Assembly (NCBI RefSeq): GCF_017744655.1
Contig: NZ_JAGIAW010000004.1
Coordinates: 1-64,000, forward strand
Reading direction: 5' to 3'
Source: Devosia sp.
Lineage (GTDB): Bacteria > Pseudomonadota > Alphaproteobacteria > Rhizobiales > Devosiaceae
Length of the DNA stretch: 64,000 nt
Part shown: positions 45,458-54,815 of the stretch, piece by piece
How the letters are laid out: every line of letters starts with the position of its first letter
Position numbering within the stretch: the stretch's first letter is position 1
Translations under genes and position numbers: made by a program
The notes under the pieces: generated by a model
Database searches by the model: none
Told to the model about the DNA's origin: nothing
The model's input: only the letters and a program-made list of their open reading frames with translations

Positions 45458-46798
45458 CTATTCTGCCGCTTGCGCTGCCGTATCTGTTACGCCCTGCGGA
45501 CGACCGATGCTGACATAGTTTAGGCCCGTCGTCTCGACTTCCTTACGGCGATAGACATTGCGCAGATCGATAAAGACGTTCCCGGCCATCGCCTCTGCAA
45601 TTCGCTTGAGGTCGAGCGAGCGGAAGGCGTTCCATTCGGTGACTAAAACCAGGGCGTCGGCTCCAGACGCCGCGTCGTAGACGTCTGCGGCGTAGTCCAC
45701 GCCGCTCAAAAACGTCTTTGCCGCTTCCATGCCTTCGGGGTCATAGGCGCGGACCTTTGCGCCGGCATCTTGCAGGGACTGGATGATGGCGATCGAGGGG
45801 GCATCGCGCATGTCGTCGGTATTGGGCTTGAAGGTCAGGCCCAGGACGCCGATGGTCTTGCCGCGCACATTGCCGCCCATGGCCGATATGACCTTGCGGC
45901 CCATGGCGCGCTTGCGGCGGTCGTTGACTTCGATGGTGGTTTCGACGAGCCGCAGGGGTGTGTCGAAATCCTGGCCGGTCTTGACGAGGGCCAGCGTATC
46001 CTTGGGAAAGCAGGAGCCGCCATAGCCGGGGCCGGCATTGAGGAATTTGCCGCCGATGCGGTTATCCATACCGATGCCGCGGGCGACGTCCTGCACATTG
46101 GCGCCGGTGCGTTCGCAAAGGTCGGCGATCTCGTTGATGAAGGTGATCTTCATGGCGAGAAAGGCATTGCCGGCATATTTGATCAGTTCGGCGGTGCGGC
46201 GTCCGGTGAACATGAGCGGCGCCTGATTGAGATAGAGCGGACGATAGACGTCGGTCATCACCTCGCGGGCGCGCTCGTCCTCGAGGCCGACGACAATGCG
46301 GTCGGGCCGTTTGAAATCCTCGATGGCTGAGCCCTCGCGCAAAAATTCGGGATTGGTCACGACCACCACATCGGCTGCGGGATTGGTCTCGCGGATGATG
46401 CGTTCCACCTCGTCGCCAGTGCCGACCGGCGCGGTGGATTTTGTGACGATGACCGTAAAACCTTTGGCGGCCCGGGCGATATCGGCGGCGGCGGCGTAGA
46501 CATAGGAGAGGTCGGCATGGCCATCGCCGCGACGGGACGGCGTGCCTACGGCAATGAATACGACGTCGGAATTGGCAACGGCGGGGGCAAGGTCGGTGGT
46601 AAAAGTCAGGCGGCCGGCTCTGGCATTGTCGGCGACAAGCACCTCGAGACCGGGCTCAAAGATGGGAATTCTGCCGGCCTTAAGGGCCTCGATCTTTTGT
46701 TCATTGAGATCGACGCAGGTGACGTCATGACCGAAATCGGCAAAACAGGCGCCGCTGACGAGGCCGACATAGCCACTGCCTATCATGGTGATGCGCAT
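45458..46798 (-). CDS. ugd: UDP-glucose 6-dehydrogenase
   Basis: A 446-residue NAD-dependent enzyme that makes UDP-glucuronate for surface polysaccharides. It shows the NAD motif GSGYVGLVSG at residue 7, the central dimer helix, and the catalytic cysteine in GPGYGGSCFPKD near 260. ATG 46798 follows GGGAG; about 49 upstream codons in frame are not homologous. It stands 39 bases upstream of gmd on the same strand, forming a nucleotide-sugar pair. Confidence 0.95.
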   Translation of the reverse strand: MRITMIGSGYVGLVSGACFADFGHDVTCVDLNEQKIEALKAGRIPIFEPGLEVLVADNARAGRLTFTTDLAPAVANSDVVFIAVGTPSRRGDGHADLSYVYAAAADIARAAKGFTVIVTKSTAPVGTGDEVERIIRETNPAADVVVVTNPEFLREGSAIEDFKRPDRIVVGLEDERAREVMTDVYRPLYLNQAPLMFTGRRTAELIKYAGNAFLAMKITFINEIADLCERTGANVQDVARGIGMDNRIGGKFLNAGPGYGGSCFPKDTLALVKTGQDFDTPLRLVETTIEVNDRRKRAMGRKVISAMGGNVRGKTIGVLGLTFKPNTDDMRDAPSIAIIQSLQDAGAKVRAYDPEGMEAAKTFLSGVDYAADVYDAASGADALVLVTEWNAFRSLDLKRIAEAMAGNVFIDLRNVYRRKEVETTGLNYVSIGRPQGVTDTAAQAAE

Positions 46799-46937
46799 AG
46801 CGATGCTCCCCGACCTGCTGCGTTTTATACATAATGCTGAGACGAAGGAACCCAACCCGACTCTCCAGCCACATCGTGTTTCCTTGGGAAAAGCGCTTAT
46901 GCGCTGCGCGTGACCTTTGCGTGAAGCCCTATGGGGA

Positions 46938-49124
46938 TCAGGCAAGCTTCTGGTCGATGCCGTTCTTCATGTTCCGGGAGAGAGCGCCCCGCATGTCGTC
47001 AGGCGAGAGTGGGCGAGCAAAGAAATAGCCCTGGAGGTAGGTGCAGCCCATGGATGTCAGCTTGCGGCGCTGGTCCTGGTTTTCGACACCCTCCGCCGTG
47101 ACGGACATGCCCAGAGCACGCGCCGTTTCGACGATCAGACGAACGATATGGCCCACAACCGGGTCGGTGCCGACGAGTTGGGAATAGGATTTGTCGATCT
47201 TGAGTTTGTCGACGGCATAGCTGCGCAGATAGCTGATCGATGCATAGCCCGTGCCGAAATCATCGAGTGCGATGCTGACGCCCGCTTGCCGGAGCGTAGC
47301 GAGGATTTCCTGGGTCTGGGTGGAGTTTTGCAGCAAGACGCCTTCGGTAATTTCCACTTCCAGCCGGTCCGGTGTCAGGCCTGTTTCGACGAGGATTGCC
47401 AGGATGCGCTCGGCAAGCCGGGCATTGTGAAACTGGACTGGCGAGACATTTACGGCGATGCGGGGCAGGTCGGACGACACTGCGAAGCGGCATGCCTCTC
47501 GCAGAACCCATTCGCCCAGTTGATCGATGATGTCGCACTCTTCGGCGAGGGCGATGAAATGGTCGGGGGAGAGCAGGCCCCGCGTCGGATGCATCCAGCG
47601 GATCAGCGCTTCGGCCCCCGCGATCTTGCCGCTGAGGCTGCCATGGATGGGCTGGTAGAGGAGATGCAGGCCTTCTCCGGTCAAGAGGGCATTGCGCAAC
47701 TCGATTTCGAGCGTGCGCCGCTCGCGCTTTTCGCGGTCCATCTCGGGGCTGTAGAGCGCGAAACCGTCGCGCCCGGCCAGTTTTGCGGCATAGAGAGCAA
47801 CATCGGCGCGGCGCAGGATTTCCTCCGGCGTCACCTCGTCTCCCTTTTCGAGCGCGGCGCCCAGGCTCAGCGTCACATTGATCCGCTCGCTGCCGATGGT
47901 CAGAGGTGTCCGCGTATATTGGACCAGCCGCTGGCAGATCCAGCGCGCCTGGCCTTCGCTCAGAATGCCGGGATGGATGATGGCGAATTCGTCGCCGCCG
48001 AGGCGGGCGACGGTCGCCTCTTCGGGCATCTCGATCATCAGGCGTTTGGCGACTTCGCGCAGCAATTGATCGCCCGCGGCATGCCCCCATGAATCATTGA
48101 TCTCCTTGAAGCGGTCGATATCCACTGAGATCAGCAACACCTTGGTTTCAGCCAGGAATTCATAGTCCTTAGCCTGCTTGAGGCGTGTTTCGAAGAGGGC
48201 GCGATTGGCGAGGCCCGTCAGGGGATCGTGCAGGGCGAAATAGGTGGCGTGGGCACGGCTTGCTTCCATGGTGAGCGAGGTTCGCCGCAGCCAGACCAGC
48301 AGGGCGGCCATGGCCACGCCCACCATTGCCAGCATGGTGATCAGGGCCGGCGCTGCTTCGCCCAGCAGGGCCTGTGCTGGCTTGGCCGGTGTCCAGGCGA
48401 GATAGGTCAGCGTAGCGCCTTCCCAATTGAGTATCGGGAGCCAGCCGGCGCTGTTGGGATGGGCGACGCGCCTGATATTGGCGATGCCGAACTGCTTGCC
48501 GATATCCTGCAACATGGTCTGGTCGATCAGCTTGATCGAGATGAGCAGGTGATCATCAATGGCGTTGTCGTCGCTGAGGGACGTCATGGGGCGAATGCTG
48601 ACAAAGCCTTGGCCGCTATCAGCAAATCCCACCGTTCTCAGCGCCAGGATGCCCGCGGCATCGTTGGAGCGCAGGCTGGGGTCGTCGAAGGCGGCCCTGG
48701 CGATCCGCAGGCGCAGGCGGTCGATGATCGGTTGCAGGACGAAGGAATCGGCGAGGGTAAATATCCTGCCGGCGTAGTGGCCATCGACCGAGGCACGGAG
48801 GACCTTGCCATCGGGCGCCAGGATATAGGCGCGGTCGTGCCCCAGCGCCGTCGTCAGGCGGCGGTCGAGCTCGTCCGTTTCGGAAGCAACTTCTTCAAGG
48901 GTGACGGTGGTTGCGGCCTGGTCGGCGGCGAGCCGGGCGCGCGCCTCAAATAGAGCAACTTCAATGGTTTGCTTTTGCTCGTCGAGGGCGCGGTCGTCGA
49001 TGCGGCCCATGGCCCAGGAGACCGAGACCACGGCTACGACAGCGAGGCAGATCGCCAGAACCACAGCGGCCCAGACGATTTGTGCAGAAACGGAATGGCC
49101 CTCAGGAGAAGGCGAAAGCGTCAT
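46938..49124 (-). CDS. CHASE4-GGDEF-EAL c-di-GMP signalling protein
   Basis: A 728-residue membrane sensor. Membrane helices near residues 16-38 and 262-285 flank a periplasmic CHASE4-like domain. The GGDEF domain has an intact RLGGDEFAI, and the EAL domain has GAEALIRW, VNVSPVQFHN and DDFGTGYASIS, so both synthesis and breakdown of c-di-GMP are possible. ATG 49124 is favoured by an AGAGG 8 bases upstream; an in-frame ATG at 49193 is possible. c-di-GMP would activate the PilZ-containing cellulose synthase encoded at the right edge. Confidence 0.93.
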   Translation of the reverse strand: MTLSPSPEGHSVSAQIVWAAVVLAICLAVVAVVSVSWAMGRIDDRALDEQKQTIEVALFEARARLAADQAATTVTLEEVASETDELDRRLTTALGHDRAYILAPDGKVLRASVDGHYAGRIFTLADSFVLQPIIDRLRLRIARAAFDDPSLRSNDAAGILALRTVGFADSGQGFVSIRPMTSLSDDNAIDDHLLISIKLIDQTMLQDIGKQFGIANIRRVAHPNSAGWLPILNWEGATLTYLAWTPAKPAQALLGEAAPALITMLAMVGVAMAALLVWLRRTSLTMEASRAHATYFALHDPLTGLANRALFETRLKQAKDYEFLAETKVLLISVDIDRFKEINDSWGHAAGDQLLREVAKRLMIEMPEEATVARLGGDEFAIIHPGILSEGQARWICQRLVQYTRTPLTIGSERINVTLSLGAALEKGDEVTPEEILRRADVALYAAKLAGRDGFALYSPEMDREKRERRTLEIELRNALLTGEGLHLLYQPIHGSLSGKIAGAEALIRWMHPTRGLLSPDHFIALAEECDIIDQLGEWVLREACRFAVSSDLPRIAVNVSPVQFHNARLAERILAILVETGLTPDRLEVEITEGVLLQNSTQTQEILATLRQAGVSIALDDFGTGYASISYLRSYAVDKLKIDKSYSQLVGTDPVVGHIVRLIVETARALGMSVTAEGVENQDQRRKLTSMGCTYLQGYFFARPLSPDDMRGALSRNMKNGIDQKLA

Positions 49125-49255
49125 GGGTGCTGCCTCTGATTCATTCAGATATGCACCAGCGAAGTGACGAATTGGTTTATCCGACCCCGGCATTTCTGCG
49201 TGATCGCGGGAGACCTTTGTTAAATACGGTGTAAATTTCCCTTATGTGGCAAAGG

Positions 49256-49684
49256 CTAAGGCGTAAGGTTGGAGATGATGGCGAGGAGATCTTTGTCGGC
49301 CCGGACGTGGCGGCGGAGGCTTTCGAAGAAGGAGCGGAGGAGGTAGCCGGTGGCGTCGGCGGACTGGAGGGGATGGTACGCGGCGAGGGCGAGAAGGGTT
49401 TCGCGGACTTCGATCACGGCGTCGTCGTCATAGTCGTGTTCCTCGCGAAGGCGGCGGGCGAGCTGGCGCAGTTCGGGGCGGGGCGAGGCCGCGAGGAGGG
49501 GGAGCAGGGTGGTTTCTTCTTCGCGATGCGTGAGAGCCAAAAGATCAACGATTTCAATCGCAAGCCGGCCGCATTGGCTGGTGGAGACATTGTTGGGCAG
49601 GCTGTCTGCGACCGCTTCTAGCTGGTCGCAGATGCCGAGCAGATCGGCGTAGCGGCGGTTCAAGGCTTCAATCGGCGCGCTCAT
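49256..49684 (-). CDS. Hemerythrin-like (HHE) domain protein
   Basis: A 142-residue four-helix protein. Likely metal ligands are in LLALTHREEETTLLPLL, LREEHDYDDDAV and SLRRHVRADKDLL. ATG 49684 is preferred over in-frame codons to 49753. Bacterial HHE proteins bind a di-iron centre and respond to oxygen or nitric oxide. It is divergent from the HPP-CBS gene. Confidence 0.85.
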   Translation of the reverse strand: MSAPIEALNRRYADLLGICDQLEAVADSLPNNVSTSQCGRLAIEIVDLLALTHREEETTLLPLLAASPRPELRQLARRLREEHDYDDDAVIEVRETLLALAAYHPLQSADATGYLLRSFFESLRRHVRADKDLLAIISNLTP

Positions 49685-49921
49685 GATGGTGCCCTTGCGG
49701 AATTTTCGGGGGACGCTAGCCGATTGTTTCAGCCGTGCTTTGCTCGGGATCAAAGCGTGGGGATTGGGGCCGGTTCGGATGCGAGTTGGTTAGCAGACTG
49801 GTAACGTTGAGTGCCGCATCGGCGGCTGGTCGGTGAAAGAAGAAGGCCGTTTTAGTTTTGCCGATGCATTTGGTTGGGCATGCCTTGGCTGCGGCGGGCA
49901 CTCGCTTTAGGAAGCGGGGCC

Positions 49922-51079
49922 ATGAAAATTCCAGCCCTGTTCTCCCACCTCGTTCCGCATCTCGTTGCCGTCAGTCCGCTTGAGCGTGTGCGCGCGGCTA
50001 TGGGGGCGTGCCTCGGCATTCTGGTGGTCGGGATCATCGGGCGGCTGGCTTTGCCGGCTGCGGCGGCGCCGCTCTTGATTGCGCCGCTGGGAGCCTCGGC
50101 GGTTTTGCTCTTTGCTGTGCCGGCAAGTCCCCTGGCGCAGCCCTGGTCGATCATCGGGGGTAATGGCATCGCGGCCGTGGTTGGGGTCATGGCGGCCATG
50201 CTGGTGCCGGACCAGAGCGTGGCGGCGGCGCTGGCGCTGGGGGTCAGCATTGGCCTCTTGCTGACGTTCAAGTGTCTGCATCCGCCGAGCGGAGCGGTGG
50301 CGCTGACGGCAGTGCTGGGTGGACCGGCCATTCACGATCTGGGATTTTTCTATGTGCTCTGGCCGGTGCTGACGGGATCGCTGGCGTTGCTTATGGCGGC
50401 CATTGGCTACAATCGGTTGACCGGCAAGGTCTATCCGCACCGCGTGCAGGTGCATGCGCCGGTGGTTTCGGCCAGCAAGACGGGTGGGCTCGGGGTGACG
50501 GTGGACGATCTAACAACGGCCATTCGCGAGCGCGACGAGGTGGTGCCGGTCGATCCGGATGATCTCGAAGAGGTGTTGCAGCGGGCCGAGGTGCTGGCCT
50601 TCAACCGGCGTTCGGGTGGCGTGATTGCTTCGGCGGTGATGTCGCAGAAGGTGGCCAGCGTCATGCCGGGCACGTCGCTGCGGATTGCGCTCAAACTGCT
50701 CAGGACCAATGGGGTCAAGGCGCTGCCGGTGGTGGATGCGGAGCGACGCGTGGTGGGGATCGTCACGCAGACCGATCTTTTGGACAAGGCGGATTGGGGG
50801 CCTTCGGCGACGGGCTCGGGTCTGGGCTGGCGGCTGCGGTCCATCGGCAATTCGGACCGGCCGTTGCGGGGCAAGGTGCGGGACGTGATGACAAGCGATG
50901 TGCGCTCGGTACCGGTGTCGACGCCGATTGCGCGGGTGGTGCAGGTAATGGCCGAGACCGGGCACCACCATGTGCCGGTGGTGGACGTGGCCGGCAAGCT
51001 GGCCGGCATGGTGACGCAATCGGACGTGGTGGCGGCGCTGTTTCATGTCAATCAGGCAGAGCTTGCCCGAACGGCCTAG
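49922..51079 (+). CDS. HPP family membrane protein with two CBS domains
   Basis: A 385-residue protein. The first 170 residues hold about four membrane helices with the HPP signature FKCLHPPSGAVALTAV. The rest contains two CBS domains (VASVMPGTSLRIALKLLRTN, ALPVVDAERRVVGIVTQTDL; MTSDVRSVPVSTPIARVVQV, HHVPVVDVAGKLAGMVTQSD). AGGAAGCGG precedes ATG 49922. HPP proteins have been linked to nitrite transport in plants and cyanobacteria; the bacterial role is uncertain. Confidence 0.9.
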   Translation: MKIPALFSHLVPHLVAVSPLERVRAAMGACLGILVVGIIGRLALPAAAAPLLIAPLGASAVLLFAVPASPLAQPWSIIGGNGIAAVVGVMAAMLVPDQSVAAALALGVSIGLLLTFKCLHPPSGAVALTAVLGGPAIHDLGFFYVLWPVLTGSLALLMAAIGYNRLTGKVYPHRVQVHAPVVSASKTGGLGVTVDDLTTAIRERDEVVPVDPDDLEEVLQRAEVLAFNRRSGGVIASAVMSQKVASVMPGTSLRIALKLLRTNGVKALPVVDAERRVVGIVTQTDLLDKADWGPSATGSGLGWRLRSIGNSDRPLRGKVRDVMTSDVRSVPVSTPIARVVQVMAETGHHHVPVVDVAGKLAGMVTQSDVVAALFHVNQAELARTA

Positions 51080-51157
51080 AATTTAGCTCTGCGACACTGC
51101 GCGCCTTGCTTCTTTTGCGGGCAAAGCGTAGCAGAAATCCCATATCGGGGAGACGTC

Positions 51158-51547
51158 ATGCCCAAAAGCATGCGCCATATTGGACGAGAAGTGGGCGCCG
51201 CCATTGCGGTTCTGGCGCTCTATATGCTCGTGCTGCTGGCGCCGCTGCACCAGTCGGCAGGGCTGCAGCGCGAACTGGCGCGGCTCGGTTTTGAATCCAG
51301 CGTCTCCTGGTCGGTCTGTACGTCCGTGGCCAATCCCGAGCGGGGCGACAGCGACACGCCGACGGCGGCAAAGTGCCCGCTGACCGGCGTTGGCAAATCC
51401 CAGTTTGTGGCGGTGTTGCCTCCGGTGGTCCAGCCGCCAGTGGTGCGGGATGCCGATCCCGTTCATTTTGAAGCCACTGCCCATTCCGGTCCGGCAAGGC
51501 CGATGGAGCATCCGGGGCAACCGCGCGGGCCGCCTCAAACCGCCTGA
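51158..51547 (+). CDS. DUF2946-like membrane-anchored protein
   Basis: A 129-residue protein with one N-terminal hydrophobic segment (GAAIAVLALYMLVLLAPLH) and a later pair of cysteines (SVCTSVAN, AAKCPLTG). GGGGAGACGTC precedes the start. The layout resembles DUF2946 proteins found beside copper genes. It lies directly before PCuAC and SCO genes, so a role in periplasmic copper handling is plausible, but the family match is weak. Confidence 0.6.
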   Translation: MPKSMRHIGREVGAAIAVLALYMLVLLAPLHQSAGLQRELARLGFESSVSWSVCTSVANPERGDSDTPTAAKCPLTGVGKSQFVAVLPPVVQPPVVRDADPVHFEATAHSGPARPMEHPGQPRGPPQTA

Positions 51548-51607
51548 TCCACGGTTTTCGCTTTTCCGGCTGCCTTGCGGCCAATTCCTGTTTCCTTCGA
51601 GGATCAC

Positions 51608-52159
51608 ATGACGCTTCGTCGTTCCGCCATTGCCATGGCCTTTCTTGCTGCTTTTTCTTCCGCCCTGCCGGTCTTTGCCCATGAGGGCCATAGCCATGAT
51701 GCTACGGAAGCCGCCGAGCATGCCGGCGCTGCCGTAAAGCTCGGCGCGCTTGAAATCAGCGGTGCATTCACCCGCGCCACGCTGCCCAACGCGCCTGTGG
51801 GCGGTGGCTTCTTCACCGTTACCAATACCGGCACGGAAGCTGATCGGCTGGTTTCGGTCACTACCGACATTGCCAAAGAGGCCCAGATTCATGAAATGGC
51901 CATGGAAGGCGATGTCATGAAGATGCGGCAGCTCAAGGATGGGCTCGAAATCCCCGCCGGCGAAACTGTCGCCCTGGAGCCGGGTGGCTTCCACCTGATG
52001 TTCATGGGCCTCAATGGCACGATCAAGGAAGGCGATGTCGTTCCCGTTACGCTGACCTTCGAAAAGGCCGGCACGGTGGTCGTGGAACTGGTGGCGGGCG
52101 CGGCTTCCGCCGATGCGCCGGCCGGTTGCGAGCATGGGGACAAGGCGAGCCATGAGTAA
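51608..52159 (+). CDS. Periplasmic copper chaperone PCu(A)C
   Basis: A 183-residue exported protein. The signal peptide ends near residue 24 (PVFAHEGHSH) and is followed by a His-rich N-terminus. The copper-binding pattern HxM...HxM is visible in IHEMAMEGDVMKM and GGFHLMFMGL. PCuAC delivers Cu(I) to the CuA site of cytochrome oxidase. The stop overlaps the SCO start by 8 bases, which fits joint action in oxidase assembly. Confidence 0.93.
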   Translation: MTLRRSAIAMAFLAAFSSALPVFAHEGHSHDATEAAEHAGAAVKLGALEISGAFTRATLPNAPVGGGFFTVTNTGTEADRLVSVTTDIAKEAQIHEMAMEGDVMKMRQLKDGLEIPAGETVALEPGGFHLMFMGLNGTIKEGDVVPVTLTFEKAGTVVVELVAGAASADAPAGCEHGDKASHE

Positions 52160-52745
52160 TCTCGGGCGCCTGCGTGCCGTTCTCTGGACGCTGGTTGCGG
52201 TGGCAGGGCTTGGTGCTGTCGGGCTCTACACCTATACGGCGACGCGCCCCAGCGTCGCCCAGAACCTCGGTGATGGCGACTACCAGCTGGTGACGGCGAG
52301 TGGGGAAGCGTTCAACCGGCAGAGTTTTGCCGGCGCGCCCTCCATGCTGTTCTTCGGCTTTACCCATTGCCCGGAAGTGTGCCCGACATCGCTCGCTGAA
52401 ATGACCTCGTGGTACGAGGCGCTCGGCGACGAGGCCAAGGACCTCAAGGCCTATTTCGTGACGGTCGATCCGGAGCGCGATACGGCCGATATCATCGGCG
52501 ATTATGTCGCCTGGACGGGGCATGTCACCGGGGTGACCGGCACGCCGGAAGAGATCGAGAAGGCGGCAAAGGCCTGGGCGATCTACTACCAGAAGGTGCC
52601 GCTCGAAGACGGCGACTATACGATGGACCATACGGCCTCGATTTTCCTGCTCAATAGCGAGGGGAATTTCGAGGGGACCATCGCCTATCGCGAGGATAGC
52701 GCGACGGCCCTGGCCAAGCTGCGGAAGTTGCTCGCAGAGGGGTAG
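52152..52745 (+). CDS. SCO1/SenC family copper chaperone
   Basis: A 197-residue protein with an N-terminal membrane anchor (residues 8-28), a thioredoxin-like fold and the copper site CPEVCPTS near residue 73, with the distal His in YTMDHTASIF near 160. It helps insert copper into cytochrome oxidase. Start ATG 52152 lies in the PCuAC end. No oxidase subunit gene is in the window. Confidence 0.95.
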   Translation: MSNLGRLRAVLWTLVAVAGLGAVGLYTYTATRPSVAQNLGDGDYQLVTASGEAFNRQSFAGAPSMLFFGFTHCPEVCPTSLAEMTSWYEALGDEAKDLKAYFVTVDPERDTADIIGDYVAWTGHVTGVTGTPEEIEKAAKAWAIYYQKVPLEDGDYTMDHTASIFLLNSEGNFEGTIAYREDSATALAKLRKLLAEG

Positions 52746-52768
52746 CCTTTCCTGTTTGCGCCTGGGGC

Positions 52769-52890
52769 CCCACCCCCTCCCAGCCTCCCCCATCAAAGGG
52801 GGAGGTGAAGGGACTGAGGGTGGGGCAACATCGTACCGCAAACTCGATGCGGCACCTCCCCCTTGATGGGGGAGGCTGGGAGGGTGTGGG
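52769..52890. repeat. Large imperfect inverted repeat between convergent genes
   Basis: About 39-base arms (52769-52807 and 52853-52890), rich in C/G runs around CCTCCCCCATCAA / TTGATGGGGGAGG, pair with one indel and a mismatch across a 45-base spacer. Such sequences recur between genes in many alphaproteobacteria. It probably ends transcription of the SCO and cyclase genes. Confidence 0.75.
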
Positions 52891-52899
52891 AGCCCCAAC

Positions 52900-54687
52900 C
52901 TACAATGAAACCACTTCCGCCTTTTCCTTCAGCCCAGCTTTGGCGAGGCCCGCCATATACTTTTCCAGCAAATCCGGGTGCATGAAGCGCAGGCTGTCGC
53001 GGATGGTGGCGAGGTCTATGCCGGGGCGGGCGGCGCGGAATTTTTCGAGGGCGGCGGTGGCGGCGGTCAGGTCGCCGAGAGCAGCGTAGTAGCTCGCCAA
53101 GTCCCGGAAGGGCCAGTTGAGGTTGGGCCGTTCGGCAAGCGCCCGGCTGGCGAAATCCACGGCCTCCTGCGAGCGGCCGGCAGCGAAATGGGCGAGGGCC
53201 GTGCCCAGCAGCATGTTGAAGGCGAAGGGGTCCATGGGGCTGAGGCGCAGCGAGGCCTGGAACGCCTCGATCGCCTCGTCGGGCTGGCCAAGATAGACAA
53301 GACCAAAAGCCTTTCTGAGCCAGGCCCAGGCGTGGTTGGGGTCGAGCACCAGGGCACGCTCGGCAAGGTCTCTGGCGCGGGCGACATCGCCGCCGGTCTG
53401 CATGATGGCGGAGGCGAGAGCGGCCATGGCGGTGGGGTTGCCGATGGCGGATTCAGAGGCGCGGTCGATGGCTTTTTGCGCTTCGGCGCGCTCGCCGGGA
53501 ATGTCGTCGGTCCAATTGTAGGCGATCTGCTGGCCATGGGCCCAACCGACAAGGGCCGCGGCAAGGCCATAATTGGGTTCGAGCGCCAGCGCCTGTTGCA
53601 GGAGCGCGATGGCTTCGCGATTGGCGGCGGGTTGATGGGCCCAGAGCTGGGGCATGGCGCGCATGACGAGATCGTAGGCGGCGAGCGTATCGGGGCGCTT
53701 TGAGAGGGCGCGTTCGATTTCGGCCTGGCGGATGGAGGGCTGGATGGCGCTGGCAACGAGCGCTGCCATGGTGTCCTGCAGGTCGAAGAGGTCTTCCACC
53801 GTGCCATTGACCTTGTCGGACCAGATGTGGTTGCCGCTTTCGGTTTCGACCAATTGGGCTGTTATCCGCACCTTGTGGCCGACGCGGCGCACGCTGCCTT
53901 CCACGGCATAGCGTACGCCCAGTTCGCGGCCGACCTGGCGCACGTCGAGCGAGCGGCCCTTGTAGGAAAAGGCGGAATTGCGGGCGATGACGAAGAAATC
54001 GCGAATGCGCGCCAGGGTGGCGGTGATTTCTTCGACCACGGCATCGGCGAAATAGGCCTGGTCGGCTTCGCCGGAGAGATTGTCGAAGGGGAGGACCACG
54101 ACCGACGGGCGGCTCGACGGCGCGACGATGGGTGTCTCGTCCTTCTTGGGCAGGGCTTTTGCTGCGCCGCTCGGGTGCCAGACATAGAGATGCACGGTGC
54201 GCGGGATATTTTTGAGAATGGTGGGGCCGATATCGGTGAAGGCGAGATCGGTCTCGGCGCCGAGATAGGCATGCATCCATTTGGTGACAGCCATGCCGCC
54301 GGGCGGAGAAACCCCCTGCACGCGCACGGCGAGATTGACGCCATTGCCGAAGAGATCGTCGCCATGCACCAGCACATCGGCCATGACGATGCCGGCGCGC
54401 ACCTGCAGAATTTCTCCGCCCGGCGCCTTGATCTGGCGCTGGTGCAATTCGCGCTGGGCATCGGCGACCCAATCGAGCGCGGTGAGGGCACTGCTGAACT
54501 CGGCGAGGAAGCCATCGCCCATGGTCTTGAAGATAGTGCCGCCGCGTTCAGCAATGTCCTTGGTGAAGTGGCCATAGGTCTGGCGGACGAGGCGCACCGT
54601 CTTGGGTTCATCGTGCTGGACGAGCCGGGAGAAGCCGACGACATCGACCGAAACTATGGGAACCAGACGACGCTCGGACTTCACCAT
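52900..54687 (-). CDS. Class III adenylate/guanylate cyclase with TolB-like and TPR regions
   Basis: A 595-residue protein. Residues 1-170 form the cyclase domain with both metal Asp contexts (VSVDVVGFSRL, TMGDGFLAEF) and the NxxxR transition-state pair in GNGVNLAVRVQ. Residues about 190-310 match the TolB-like segment (VVVLPFDNLSGEADQAYFAD). The last 250 residues contain TPR helices such as ALALEPNYGLAAALVGWAHG. No membrane segment is obvious. The layout is common in Rhizobiales; the signal is unknown. Confidence 0.92.
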   Translation of the reverse strand: MVKSERRLVPIVSVDVVGFSRLVQHDEPKTVRLVRQTYGHFTKDIAERGGTIFKTMGDGFLAEFSSALTALDWVADAQRELHQRQIKAPGGEILQVRAGIVMADVLVHGDDLFGNGVNLAVRVQGVSPPGGMAVTKWMHAYLGAETDLAFTDIGPTILKNIPRTVHLYVWHPSGAAKALPKKDETPIVAPSSRPSVVVLPFDNLSGEADQAYFADAVVEEITATLARIRDFFVIARNSAFSYKGRSLDVRQVGRELGVRYAVEGSVRRVGHKVRITAQLVETESGNHIWSDKVNGTVEDLFDLQDTMAALVASAIQPSIRQAEIERALSKRPDTLAAYDLVMRAMPQLWAHQPAANREAIALLQQALALEPNYGLAAALVGWAHGQQIAYNWTDDIPGERAEAQKAIDRASESAIGNPTAMAALASAIMQTGGDVARARDLAERALVLDPNHAWAWLRKAFGLVYLGQPDEAIEAFQASLRLSPMDPFAFNMLLGTALAHFAAGRSQEAVDFASRALAERPNLNWPFRDLASYYAALGDLTAATAALEKFRAARPGIDLATIRDSLRFMHPDLLEKYMAGLAKAGLKEKAEVVSL

Positions 54688-54815
54688 GAACGTGTGCTTT
54701 CGCAGGGGCGATCAAATCTAGCATTTCCCGGCGCCCTGCACGAGATGAAGCGATTGCCCAAAGTGGTTTTTTGGCGCTCTACTTGAAATGGGCAAGTATA
54801 GGGGCGGGCGGCGGC

